The position numbers were made by a program, and so were the translations under genes. A stretch of 31,582 nt of DNA. Source: a virus. This document shows positions 1 through 9,000 of this stretch, in pieces; within the stretch, counting starts at the first letter, position 1; each line of letters starts with the position of its first letter. The stretch spans positions 1-31,582 of the IMG/VR virus record IMGVR_UViG_3300018876_001937. The stretch is one strand, 5' to 3'. Below the pieces are notes generated by a model. The model was given only the letters and a program-made list of their open reading frames with translations, ran no database searches and was not told where the DNA came from.

Positions 1-1
1 T

Positions 2-55
2 GATGATAATACATTAACTGGCACAGATGATACAGACTTCACTGACGACGCTTAA
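2..55 (+). CDS. 3' end of a truncated upstream gene, product unknown
   Basis: An open frame enters from the left edge and stops at TAA 53-55. It encodes 17 visible residues with a very acidic end (TGTDDTDFTDDA). The next gene starts 12 bases later on the same strand, so the two are probably co-transcribed. Too little remains to name the product. Its position next to virion genes suggests a baseplate or other structural protein, but that is inference from context only. Confidence 0.5.
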   Translation, partial: DDNTLTGTDDTDFTDDA

Positions 56-67
56 GGATAACTGAGG

Positions 68-430
68 ATGGAACCACCAATTAATGTATTTTGGGATTTT
101 TTAAAAAACCTAAAAGACTTGGTTGTTTCTGTTAAAATTGAAAGTGCTAAGGCGTGCCACAACGGTAACGTCTTAGCACAAATTTCAAACTCAGAGTTTA
201 AGGTAGAAGATAGAGAAGGCAACGTAGGCATTTGTAAACTTGTTGAAAAACAAGTAAGTGAACTAGAAGATAATGAAATGTCGTTATCTGGATTAGTTTT
301 ACAATCAAGTGCTTGGGTTTTTATAAAAGAAATTATTGATAACGTAATGAAAGATTTTGTAAATATAAACTATAACTGGGAAGTTGATGATGATTCATCT
401 CAACGTATAGTTTTACTTAAAGGTATTTAG
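68..430 (+). CDS. hypothetical protein in the structural operon
   Basis: This gene encodes a 120-residue acidic protein that I do not recognise. It has no signal peptide or membrane segment. A mixed N-terminal half is followed by a helical stretch at about residues 80-97 (WVFIKEIIDNVMKDFVNI). The start is preceded by an AAGGAT-like ribosome site at about 54-59 and a second GAGG directly before the ATG. Its stop TAG (428-430) directly abuts the ATG of the next gene at 431, so translation is probably coupled. Being first in a run of virion genes, a small baseplate or neck component or a chaperone is possible. The real-gene call rests on packing and ribosome site. Confidence 0.7.
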   Translation: MEPPINVFWDFLKNLKDLVVSVKIESAKACHNGNVLAQISNSEFKVEDREGNVGICKLVEKQVSELEDNEMSLSGLVLQSSAWVFIKEIIDNVMKDFVNINYNWEVDDDSSQRIVLLKGI

Positions 431-1411
431 ATGGGACAGTTTTTACAAACAAACGGTGATTATGCTATAAAAACAAGAGAAGGTGGCATAGTAAGATTAG
501 ATGTCGGACCTCCAAGTTCAGGCGGACAAGTTGTTGTTACTTCTGACCTTATTGTTGAAGGTGATACACTTACTGTAGAAGCAGAAAACCTAAATGTAAA
601 AGATAATATTATACAATTAAATTTTGGTGAAACAGGCGCAGGAGTATCTTTAAGATATTCAGGATTACAAATAGATAGAGGCACACTAGAACCTGCTTCA
701 TTCTTTTTTGATGATAATGACGATTCATTTAATTTAGCAACAGGATCCCCAGAATCAACATTTAACTATAATACAACATTAAGATTAAAGAAAATAACAA
801 CAGACACAGCAAGTCCTGATTTAGAACTTATAGGTTATGGCGAGGGTGTGCTAACAGTAACTGGAACTAACAATTACGAGGATCAAGTTACTGACGATGA
901 TGACATCCCAAACAAAAAATATGTAGACGATAGTATTAGAGACAATCCAACATTCCAAATTATTGATGATAATACTAGAGTTATTGTTACTGATAAAGAA
1001 GTTACAGGATCACTGCAATATCTAATAGATAATACAGGTTACAGTACATTTGGAGAAAGTGCGGTAAGTGTTTTAATTGACAACACTCTTAACACACAGT
1101 TTTATTCAAATAGAGCATTAATACAAGGGTTTGAATTAAACCAAAACGAACCTGGTAGTCCTGCAATTACTGTAAACAATACCAACGATAGTATATTTTT
1201 ACAAACAAACGGAACAGGTAAACTAAGAACTAACTATGGATTACAACTAGAACAAATAAGTGTAGATCCAGCATATGTGCCTAATTCAACAATACAATTT
1301 GCAAAAGAACCTAGTATTGGAGATACAGGGTTGTTTTATAGAAATACTAACAACGATACGGATGAATTGATAAGTAAAAACAAAGCATTGCTGTTTAGCA
1401 TGATATTTTAG
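431..1411 (+). CDS. virion structural protein, fibre-like
   Basis: A 326-residue protein rich in Thr, Asn, Asp and Gly with alternating hydrophobic residues, typical of beta-rich phage fibres. The N-terminus (MGQFLQTNGDYAIKT) and the segment LIVEGDTLTVEAENLNVKDN at about 37-56 resemble the repeated beta modules of structural proteins in marine T4-like phages. There is no signal peptide or catalytic motif. The ATG directly follows the preceding stop, with AAAGG at 418-422 as ribosome site. The next gene begins 9 bases downstream. I infer a tail or baseplate-associated structural role; the exact virion position cannot be read from the sequence. Confidence 0.72.
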   Translation: MGQFLQTNGDYAIKTREGGIVRLDVGPPSSGGQVVVTSDLIVEGDTLTVEAENLNVKDNIIQLNFGETGAGVSLRYSGLQIDRGTLEPASFFFDDNDDSFNLATGSPESTFNYNTTLRLKKITTDTASPDLELIGYGEGVLTVTGTNNYEDQVTDDDDIPNKKYVDDSIRDNPTFQIIDDNTRVIVTDKEVTGSLQYLIDNTGYSTFGESAVSVLIDNTLNTQFYSNRALIQGFELNQNEPGSPAITVNNTNDSIFLQTNGTGKLRTNYGLQLEQISVDPAYVPNSTIQFAKEPSIGDTGLFYRNTNNDTDELISKNKALLFSMIF

Positions 1412-1420
1412 GAAAAACAA

Positions 1421-1789
1421 ATGATTAACAACCAACAATTAACTACTACAAGCGACACACAAGTTTTTACAGCATCAACAACGGGTGCCGCTATTGGCGG
1501 TGCTGTAACAGCACAAAATAGAGCTGTAACTAACATTATACTTTGTAACACAGGCGCAGTAACCATAACTGATGAATCAATTAATAGAACTTCGGTAGAT
1601 GTTTACCTAGTAAAACAAGGTGAAACACCTGTTGATGCAAACAAAATTGTTTCAAGTTTAACTGTTCCTGCAGGCGAAACTGTTTTTTTCAGTGATGAAA
1701 AAATTATACTAGACGGCGGTGATGAAGTATGGGTAAAAGCAGCAGACGCAAATTTGATTTCAGTAACAGTAAGTTCGTTACCGGTATAG
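1421..1789 (+). CDS. small beta-sandwich virion protein, copy 1 of 3
   Basis: A 122-residue protein without charged clusters or membrane segments. Its pattern is a conserved middle of short strands (NIILCNTGAVTI, then SVDVYLVKQGE), a linker with PAGETVFF at about 85-92, and a last strand pair ending SVTVSSLPV. The 110-residue protein at 5356 and the 111-residue protein at 19494 show the same length and the same 'Asn-rich strand, V-V-Y-V strand, P-P-G/A loop, L-x-x-G' order, so I read all three as paralogous small decoration or fibre-joining proteins. The ribosome site AGGAAAA lies just before the start. Function beyond virion structure is not visible. Confidence 0.65.
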   Translation: MINNQQLTTTSDTQVFTASTTGAAIGGAVTAQNRAVTNIILCNTGAVTITDESINRTSVDVYLVKQGETPVDANKIVSSLTVPAGETVFFSDEKIILDGGDEVWVKAADANLISVTVSSLPV

Positions 1790-1799
1790 GAAAAAATAA

Positions 1800-2495
1800 A
1801 TGAAATTTTTAAAGTCACAGTACGTATCAAAATATAGTCCTAACGATAACACAGTGCGTGTTAATCCTTATGGAAGAGCTGTGATGGATTTTAATGGCGG
1901 TATAATGATTCCAAAAGGAACTACTGCTCAACGTCCACAACTTACAGGTGTTAGACACCCTATTGATGGTAACGGATACTTAAGATATAATATAGACAAT
2001 GATGCTGTTACAGGTTTACCGATTGGTATAGAAGCATATGTTGGCGGTAATTGGGAAGTTGTAAGAGCACCAGGAGCAGCAGCAGTATCTATCGAAACAT
2101 TTGGACCAGGCAATGCTGTAGATACTTTGTTTGGACCTTTAGCAAAAGTTCCTTCTAGTGCAAACAACATAATTGTTTTAGTTGAAAATGTATTTCAAAT
2201 ACCTACAACTAACTTCACACTTAATCAAAATCCAACTTCAACAGGAACAGGAGCAGAAGTAGATTCTGGAAATTTTGTAACAAGTACAGAATATATTATC
2301 ACTGCAACAGGTTCAACAGACTTTGTAGCAGAACACGGTGCTGCTGATAATAATCCAGGAACAATATTCACAGCCGCAAGTGCAGGAACACCAGATGCTA
2401 CAGGGCTTGCAAGAGAAACTGGCTGGTATCTAACATTTAATTCTGCAGTACCACTTGACAAATATATTACAGTATTCTTTGGATTTGCAAACTAG
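1800..2495 (+). CDS. virion structural protein with a QRP/RYN fibre module
   Basis: A 231-residue protein. After an N-terminal segment (MKFLKSQYVSKYSPNDN), residues about 40-89 carry a module common in phage fibres: G-T-T-A-Q-R-P, a loop, G-Y-L-R-Y-N, then I-E-A-Y-V-G-G-N-W. The same module recurs in the proteins at 2505, 4281 and 30608. Residues about 158-205 (NFVTSTEYIITATGSTDF and onward to PGTIFTA) match a second module that also occurs inside the giant protein at 11735. Start: AGGAAAA ribosome site and ATG at 1800. The product is a short structural or fibre-like protein in the adhesion operon. Confidence 0.7.
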   Translation: MKFLKSQYVSKYSPNDNTVRVNPYGRAVMDFNGGIMIPKGTTAQRPQLTGVRHPIDGNGYLRYNIDNDAVTGLPIGIEAYVGGNWEVVRAPGAAAVSIETFGPGNAVDTLFGPLAKVPSSANNIIVLVENVFQIPTTNFTLNQNPTSTGTGAEVDSGNFVTSTEYIITATGSTDFVAEHGAADNNPGTIFTAASAGTPDATGLARETGWYLTFNSAVPLDKYITVFFGFAN

Positions 2496-2504
2496 GAGAA
2501 GTAA

Positions 2505-4166
2505 ATGTCTCAATTGGGGCGAATTACAGGAGCATTACTACAACAGAATCTACATAGAGACGGTGTAGATCTTAAATTTAGTAACACCACATACGATTCA
2601 ACCCCTGTACTATTCCTTGACGTTAACAACGGAAGAATAGGTGTAAACTATGATACTCCTCAGTATGATGTAGATGTTCCTACCACCCTGAGAAGCACAC
2701 GAGTTCAAATTGATAATGTAGCAACTATTGATAGAGTTATTGCAAAAGCACCTGCAACTTTTTCCACAGTTTATGGACCGCTTAATATAATGCCGGCTAC
2801 TCCTGGGGCTTACATGACATTCCAAAGAATGAGATCAGATGATTTAGATTTTAATGATAATACCATAAGCGGACTTAACACTAATCAAACAATTGAAGTT
2901 AGGTCTGAGTCAGGAACAGTAGATTTTCCAAGTGCAGCAAACATTTATGGTGACCTAGGAGTAACAGGTGACTTGACTATGGATGGAAACCTTAGTAAAC
3001 TTGGCGACCTGACTATTGGAGACGAACTATATAATCCTGATGTAGGGGGCGGTTCAGGAGATGTTGTTGAGATAGTTCCAGACTTTTCACAATCGATTAT
3101 TCCTGGCGATGACGCTACTTGGAATTTAGGTTCAGGAACACTGGTTGATAGTTCTGTAAGAAGATGGAACAATATTTTTGTAACAGATAATTTAACAAAC
3201 ACTGATACAGTATTACCATTAGAAGTTAGAGTAAGTGATCAACAAAAATTAGATGGTGTTAATAATCAAATTTTTGCACTACAAAGTAACGATGATATAA
3301 TACTTGCACCGGATACAGGTATTAACATAATTGAATGGACGAAGTGGAATAATATAAGTGCATCAAGTACTGCTGCTAGTATCAGTGGTAATGTTTTAAC
3401 AGTAGGCGGAACGATTACAGGAACATTTATACCAGGAATGTTACTTACAGGTGTAGGTATCATAGATGGAACTGTTATTACAGGCACTTCAACAGGATCA
3501 GATAGTGCTGGTACTTACACCGTAAACTTTAACTATGATGGTTCAGGATCAAGACCAGCACCTACAGGCACTATAGCAGTAACTGGTGCTACTGATGCAA
3601 TAACAAATCTTACTGATATAGACGGCGGACCTAGAGAATATCCCGAAACACCATTAACTTTTGCAAATACGGGTATAGGTTACTTAAGGTTTCTTGATAC
3701 AAATGCTTTATTAATTCCTGCTGCTGATGATGCTTCTCGTCCAGCTCGTCCTGAACTAGGTGACACACGTTGGAACGATCAACAAAATTTACTAGAAGTC
3801 TTTGCAGGTACTATCGAAGTAGTTACAGGCATAGGTGTTGTAACAGGATTACCTAATCAAACAGCAACTAGTTTAACAGGTGTTACAGATGGAAGCGGTG
3901 TTGATGCTGAATTTTCTATTACAATAACTTCCGGAGCAATATCTACTATAACTATTACCACAGTAGGACAAGGTTATATAACCGGCGACTTAATTACAAT
4001 TACTGGTAACAATTTTACAGGAGGCTCTACTCCTACCAACGATATTGTACTTACAGTAGGTGCTCAAACAGACGACGGATATCAATTATCAACAGGTGGC
4101 GGTGCCGAAATCGACGTTCCTTTTATGGAAGATTTAGGCGATGCATACAGCCTAATACTGGGCTAA
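2505..4166 (+). CDS. tail-fibre-like structural protein, tandem paralogue A
   Basis: A 553-residue beta-rich protein. The N-terminus (GRITGALLQQNLHRDGVDL, then FLDVNNGRIGVN) aligns clearly with the 355-residue protein at 4281 (GRISGPLLKANLIRNGVDL, YVDVNNARIGVN), and both end in a short Leu-x-Leu-Gly tail. Residues about 283-365 hold a GNVLTVGGTITGTFIPGM-type module and about 440-525 a G-x-G-Y...TITG...STPTND module; both are absent from the paralogue and explain the extra length. The QRP/RYN-like module lies at about 407-435. The ribosome site AGGAGAAG is strong. A role as a long fibre or baseplate fibre protein is inferred from composition and neighbours. Confidence 0.78.
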   Translation: MSQLGRITGALLQQNLHRDGVDLKFSNTTYDSTPVLFLDVNNGRIGVNYDTPQYDVDVPTTLRSTRVQIDNVATIDRVIAKAPATFSTVYGPLNIMPATPGAYMTFQRMRSDDLDFNDNTISGLNTNQTIEVRSESGTVDFPSAANIYGDLGVTGDLTMDGNLSKLGDLTIGDELYNPDVGGGSGDVVEIVPDFSQSIIPGDDATWNLGSGTLVDSSVRRWNNIFVTDNLTNTDTVLPLEVRVSDQQKLDGVNNQIFALQSNDDIILAPDTGINIIEWTKWNNISASSTAASISGNVLTVGGTITGTFIPGMLLTGVGIIDGTVITGTSTGSDSAGTYTVNFNYDGSGSRPAPTGTIAVTGATDAITNLTDIDGGPREYPETPLTFANTGIGYLRFLDTNALLIPAADDASRPARPELGDTRWNDQQNLLEVFAGTIEVVTGIGVVTGLPNQTATSLTGVTDGSGVDAEFSITITSGAISTITITTVGQGYITGDLITITGNNFTGGSTPTNDIVLTVGAQTDDGYQLSTGGGAEIDVPFMEDLGDAYSLILG

Positions 4167-4178
4167 ATTCTCCTTTTG

Positions 4179-4186
4179 GCTAAATA
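4179..4186 (+). promoter_or_regulatory. candidate T4-type late promoter upstream of the 4281 fibre gene
   Basis: GCTAAATA matches the T4 late octamer TATAAATA at six of eight positions, including all of TAAATA. It sits in the longest gap of the structural block. By T4 spacing, transcription would start about six or seven bases downstream, at about 4192-4193, exactly where the leader stem begins. No -35 element is expected for this promoter class. The match alone is weak in AT-rich DNA; its placement gives it weight. Confidence 0.45.
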
Positions 4187-4191
4187 CTTTT

Positions 4192-4227
4192 GTTAACGAA
4201 GACCATCGTTAATCTTTTACTGTGGTC
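4192..4227 (+). ncRNA. predicted H-type RNA pseudoknot in the mRNA leader
   Basis: Stem 1 is TTAACGA (4193-4199) with TCGTTAA (4206-4212), seven perfect pairs plus a possible G-U at 4192/4213. The loop bases GACCA (4201-4205) are the exact complement of TGGTC (4223-4227), giving a five-pair stem 2. Loop lengths are 1, 0 and 10 bases, which fits classical H-type geometry. A four-T run (4215-4218) follows stem 1, so a weak terminator is the alternative reading. The structure would lie at the 5' end of a transcript from the late promoter at 4179. Confidence 0.5.
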
Positions 4228-4280
4228 AACTCGCAATGTAAGGTAGTTGGAGGGACAGGATCCCCGTGTAAGGAGAGCAA

Positions 4281-5348
4281 ATGGCAATAGGTCGTATAAG
4301 TGGGCCGCTCTTAAAGGCAAATCTCATACGTAATGGCGTAGATTTGACTTTTAGAAATGGAGCAACAGACCCAGATATTTTATATGTTGATGTAAACAAT
4401 GCTCGCATTGGAGTCAACAATTCAGCACCTACAGCAGATTTACACGTCACAGGAACTACAAGATCAACAAACATTCAAATTGATACTGAAATTGATATTG
4501 GTAATTTAAACATTACTGGTAACACTATCTCTAGTGATTTAGATACTATAAGTTTTGCTCCTAGTGGATCAGATCCTGTTATATATCACTCAAAAGTAGA
4601 CGTTGATGATTTAAGGATAGAAGGAAATACTATTTCCACTACAGAATCTAATCAAAATTTAGAGTTTAGACCAAACGGAGCAGGCACATTAGAAGTATTG
4701 TCATCAGCAAACGTAGACGGTGATTTGTATGTAACTGGTAATGTAAACGTAGATGGCAATGTAACTATTGGCGGAAATATTACTATAGGTGATGACCTTA
4801 CAGATTCAATTCAAATAAATGCGGCAATTAAAAGTGATTTGATACCTGAACAAGATAACACATTTGATTTAGGAAGCAGTGCATTTAAATGGAAAAATTT
4901 ATTTGCAAATAATTTAAATACTGATTTACTATCACTTAGCACATTAGATGTTGGAGATTTGAGATTTCGTGATAACGAAATAACAACCACAACTGGTCTA
5001 GACTTACACTTAGATGGCAACGGCAGCGGCGGAGTAAGATTAGGAAACTTAAAAGTTACTGATAATGTGATTACAAACGTTGAACCAAATGCCATTACAC
5101 AAATAGAACAAACAGGAACAGGGTATTTTAAAATTGCAGGTACAAACGGATTTGTACCTCCTAGAGGAAATACATCACAAAGACCAACTGCATATGCAGT
5201 AGTTGGTATGACAAGATTTAACACAGATACAAATGCATTAGAAGTTTGGTCAGGTACTGCTTGGGCAAGTCCTGCAGGTGCTTCAGGTGCTGTATCAGAA
5301 ATTTTAGCAAATGATATTGCAGCATCATTTGCACTAATGTTAGGATAA
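4281..5348 (+). CDS. tail-fibre-like structural protein, tandem paralogue B
   Basis: A 355-residue beta-rich protein paralogous to the one at 2505: the first ~50 residues share G-R-I-(S/T)-G-x-L-L, G-V-D-L and D-V-N-N-x-R-I-G-V-N. The middle carries short repeats of the type 'VDGDLYVTGNVNVDGNVTIG' (about 148-167), a beta-helix-like ladder of V-x-G-N turns. Residues about 295-333 form the QRP/RFN module (TSQRP, GMTRFN, ALEVWSGTAW), and the end is ALMLG. A very strong Shine-Dalgarno, AAGGAGA (4270-4276), precedes the start. It is the only fibre gene in the first 11 kb with its own structured leader, suggesting separate control of its dose or timing. Confidence 0.78.
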   Translation: MAIGRISGPLLKANLIRNGVDLTFRNGATDPDILYVDVNNARIGVNNSAPTADLHVTGTTRSTNIQIDTEIDIGNLNITGNTISSDLDTISFAPSGSDPVIYHSKVDVDDLRIEGNTISTTESNQNLEFRPNGAGTLEVLSSANVDGDLYVTGNVNVDGNVTIGGNITIGDDLTDSIQINAAIKSDLIPEQDNTFDLGSSAFKWKNLFANNLNTDLLSLSTLDVGDLRFRDNEITTTTGLDLHLDGNGSGGVRLGNLKVTDNVITNVEPNAITQIEQTGTGYFKIAGTNGFVPPRGNTSQRPTAYAVVGMTRFNTDTNALEVWSGTAWASPAGASGAVSEILANDIAASFALMLG

Positions 5349-5355
5349 GTATAGT

Positions 5356-5688
5356 ATGCCAACAGTATTTAAAAACGAAGTAGTAACTGGAGTAGGAAAA
5401 ACACCTGTAGATATCTTACAGATTATAGCAGGAGTTAGAGCAACAATTGTAGGTTTAAATCTAGCAAATACGTCAGACTTTGACATGGCAGTTGTAAACG
5501 TATACGTAGTAGATGAATCATCTACTGTTGCTAACTATGCTAGACAAATTCCTATACCTCCAGGGTCTAGTGCAAAAGTAATAACAAACGGTGAAAGGTT
5601 AATCCTTCCCGAAACAGCAGGATTAAGACTAGAATGTGATACTGACGATTGTATCGATGCTAGTATTAGTTACGTGGAGATATCATAA
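5356..5688 (+). CDS. small beta-sandwich virion protein, copy 2 of 3
   Basis: A 110-residue protein with strands separated by a conserved I-P-I-P-P-G-S-S-A-K-V loop (about residues 70-80) and a final LRLECDTDDCIDASISYVEI segment with two Cys five apart. Length and layout match the proteins at 1421 and 19494, so the three are probable paralogues. TAA (5686-5688) and the next ATG overlap as TAATG, implying translational coupling to the 126-residue protein downstream. Probably a structural joining or decoration protein; no enzyme motif is visible. Confidence 0.68.
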   Translation: MPTVFKNEVVTGVGKTPVDILQIIAGVRATIVGLNLANTSDFDMAVVNVYVVDESSTVANYARQIPIPPGSSAKVITNGERLILPETAGLRLECDTDDCIDASISYVEIS

Positions 5689-6068
5689 TGAGCACATATT
5701 ATTTTGGTCAGGCTGCTAATGAGTCACTTGGTAACAGTCCTCGTTATCTATATATGATTAGAAGAAACGATGACGGAGAAGTATTTTTAGAAAGAATTGA
5801 TAATTTAATTAGTAAAGATACAATTCATCTTAATTTGCCTGGAAAACCTTCAGAAACTTTTGAAGACTTTGAACCAGGTATTGATTATTTTGAAGGAGTA
5901 AATGCAGATCACGAAGTTGAGGACGATAATTTAGTTTGGAGTCAATATAGATGGGATCAAAGAAGCATACTTTACTATGTAGATAGTAACGGTATGTTAA
6001 CACAAAGAATTAACCAAAATTATGAATACCCAACAGGTAATTCCAGTTCGGAAAACCCTTGGAATTAA
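5688..6068 (+). CDS. hypothetical structural-operon protein
   Basis: A 126-residue acidic, aromatic-rich protein (MSTYYFGQAANESLGNSP at the start; YFEGVNADHEVEDDNLVWSQ around 67-86). I do not recognise a family. Its start overlaps the preceding stop (TAATG), and it ends 11 bases before the giant gene at 6080, so it is translated within the fibre operon. It lacks the low-complexity Thr/Asn/Gly composition of the fibres, which leaves a small baseplate connector or a fibre chaperone as possibilities. Confidence 0.65.
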   Translation: MSTYYFGQAANESLGNSPRYLYMIRRNDDGEVFLERIDNLISKDTIHLNLPGKPSETFEDFEPGIDYFEGVNADHEVEDDNLVWSQYRWDQRSILYYVDSNGMLTQRINQNYEYPTGNSSSENPWN

Positions 6069-6079
6069 GGATATAGGAA

Positions 6080-9000
6080 ATGGCAGAATTTAAGATAAGC
6101 AGACTTAGATATACTTGGAGATCAGGTTGGGTTACTGCAATTGTTTACAATAGAGATGATGTAGTTAGATATGGTGGACAAACTTGGGTTTGTGTAAGAC
6201 AGCACACAGCAAGCGCATTTCAAACTGACCAAGAATATCTAGCAGATCCACAAGATTCAGAATTTACTCCTGCATGGAGAAAAATGACAGATGGTGTTGC
6301 TTGGCGTGGTAACTGGCAGACTGCAACTTTATATAATCCAGGCGATATCACACTTTATGGTGGTAAACTATACCTAGCAGTTACATCACATACTTCAGGA
6401 TCTACTTTTGCAGCAAATGCTGATAAATGGGCAGAGTATGCTGACGCATACAATTGGGCGAATGTATGGACACCTACTACAAGATATGGTGTAGGCGATG
6501 TTGTTAGATACAATGGTAACACGTATAAATGTATAATTGAACACACAAGCGGTACTAATGATGACGGAACTGAAATTGGTAACAATGATGGTGATGATGA
6601 TAGTACATTAGAAAATTGGGAAATCTTACATGAAGGAATTGAGTATGTAGGATCATGGTCAGACGCTACAAGATACAGACCAAACGATCTTGTGAAGTAT
6701 GGTGGATCTATACTTAGAGTTACAAAAGGACACACCTCAGGTGAAGTAATTACAGATAACTGTTTTATAACAGAATTTCCTGGATTCAATTTTTATAATA
6801 ACTGGAGTGGGGAAACATACTATGCAATTGGAGACATAGTAAAACATGGTGGATACATTTACATTGCTACAAGAAATAGTAATGGTGTAAATCCTTCAGC
6901 ATCTTTTGCACCGCAATTTCCGCAAGACACATCATGGACTATCTTACATAAAGCAGCAAGAATTAGAGGACAATACTCCGAAAGTACAGCATATCTAACA
7001 GGTGATCTTGTAAGACGTGGCGGTAACTTATATCTTGCTTTAGCAGATACAGATGTAGCACAAGGCGATAGTTCACTAGCATTTTTAGATAATTCACAAT
7101 GGGAAATAATTATTCCTGGAATAGCATGGAGAAACAGTTGGGCTTCAGGTGAAGATTATTCAGTAGGAGATATTGTTTTATACAGAGGTAATGCATATAA
7201 ATGTAACTTCAATCATGATGCAAATACATTTAACTATCCTGGAGACAACGGAGAAGGTTTTTACTATTGGGATCTTTTATCACAAGCAGGCGACAACGTT
7301 GCTTTAAGTGCTGAAGGAGACTTGCTTACATTTGGATTCCAAAGAGCAGGTGATCTAAGTACAATAGGCACAACATCATTGCCAATAGGTGGCGAAAATC
7401 AAATATTAGTTGTTGATGATGCTAATTTTGTAGAATACAAAACCTTTGGAATAGCAAACAAATTCATTTATGTAGACAAAAATACAGGAGTTGATGACAG
7501 AACTACTAACAGAGGTTTTGATCCTCAAAAGCCTTACAAGTCATTGAGATATGCACTAGATAGAATTATGATGATGGATGACTATTCAAATATTTCTGTG
7601 CAAATGGGTACAGGATTATACGAAGAAGTATTACCATTGAGAGTCCCGGCAAACGTTGCAGTGCTAGGAACAGAATTAAGAAGCACAAGTATAACAGCAT
7701 CTAAACCAGTTGCAGAATTAGCAGGTGATTTATCAAGTCATTATACTGCGCTAAGTTATTTGGCTACAATTATACCTAGCGTAATGACTAATATTGCTAT
7801 AACTCCATCTACTTCTAATACTGTAGCACAAAATACTAATGCTACATTAAAAGGTGAAGTGTATGATGTTGATATTGCTACAGGAGAAGATTTAACATAC
7901 GAACCAGTTCTTGCACCAGATGCACCTGATAACGTTGTAGATTTGATTACAGATATTAGAAGTTATTTAGATTATCACATTGCAGGCACAGGAGCAGAAG
8001 TAACAGTAACAGGATCAAACACTATACAAAATCATACAGTAGGTGAAAACTGGGCATGGTATAATTCAAGACAGATTCTTGAAGCAAACAGAGATTTTTT
8101 AATTGCTGAAGTTATAGCATATCTTACAGATAACGCAATCGCTTACAATTCTAATTATCTACAAGACATGATTAGTAGATATGTAGATGGATTTATAATG
8201 GATACTAGGTATTCAGGAAACTACAGTTCTTTGATAGAAGCAAGATATTACAGAAGACTTGTACAAGGATCAGAGCGCGAAGACATGTTTTATGTTAGAG
8301 ATGCTACAGGTGTTAGAAACTTAACTACCAAAGGGTTAAACGGAGATTTAAATCCTGTAGGTGTAAACGAATTATATAGAAGACCAACCGGAGGTTCATT
8401 TGTATCACTTGATCCAGGCTGGGGTGTAGATGACGAAAGTGTATGGATTAAAACAAGATCACCTTACATTCAAAATGTTACGACATTTGGTACAAATTGT
8501 GTAGGACAAAAAATTGATGGTGCGCTACACGCAGGCGGTAACAAATCGATTGTTTCAAATGACTTTACGCAAGTTTGTAGCGATGGTATAGGTGCTTGGA
8601 TTTTAAACAATGGAAGAGGCGAGCTAGTATCAGTGTTTACATATTACGCACAGATAGGTATGTTTGCAGAAAAGGGCGGTGTAATACGTGCTACTAACGG
8701 TAACAGTTCTTATGGTGACTTTGGTGCAGTTGCTGACGGTAACGATCCGACAGAAACACCTGCATTTGCAGAAGTTGATAACAGAACAGAACAAGCAACA
8801 ATTGGTATTGCCTTTGCAGGAGAAGTTAACGATGAAATTCTTGCACTAGAGTATCGTAATGCAGGTCAAGAATATACAAACGCTACATATCAATTTGCAG
8901 GTGCTGGTACAAATGCAGAAGCAGTATTTGAAGAAACACGTGATGGCGGAATTTATCAAGCACTTGTAAAAAACAGACCAGGCGATTCAGGTGGCACACC

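Larger units (their letters stand above)
4167..4280 (+). promoter_or_regulatory. structured 114-base intergenic leader
   Basis: This gap stands out in a region where genes are otherwise 0-16 bases apart. In order it holds TCTCCTT (4169-4175), a T4-late-like octamer GCTAAATA (4179-4186), an inverted repeat TTAACGA/TCGTTAA (4193-4199/4206-4212), a downstream TGGTC (4223-4227) complementary to the loop GACCA (4201-4205), a weak stem CAACT/AGTTG (4227-4231/4245-4249), and the Shine-Dalgarno AAGGAGA (4270-4276), which is the exact complement of TCTCCTT. I see no tRNA or coding sequence in it. It probably controls the fibre gene at 4281. Confidence 0.6.

Noticed and set aside
4193-4218. Rho-independent terminator reading of the TTAACGA/TCGTTAA stem with TTTT
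   Set aside because: The stem is AT-rich and the T-run is only four bases. The pseudoknot pairing and promoter placement explain it better, though attenuation remains possible.
4252-4264. GGGA/TCCC mini-stem and GGATCC palindrome near the ribosome site
   Set aside because: Four base pairs with a five-base loop, and a six-base palindrome, are expected by chance.
4220-4280. Possible tRNA or tRNA-like element
   Set aside because: No T-loop GGTTCRA, no acceptor stem and no cloverleaf pairing could be built.
4811-5362. 183-codon open frame on the - strand inside the fibre gene at 4281
   Set aside because: It is antisense to a well-supported fibre gene with a strong ribosome site, and its composition mirrors the Thr/Asn-rich sense frame. 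No ribosome site or family motif supports it.
6355-6789. 144-codon - strand frame opposite the carbohydrate-binding repeats
   Set aside because: Antisense shadow of the repeats; no ribosome site and no independent gene context.
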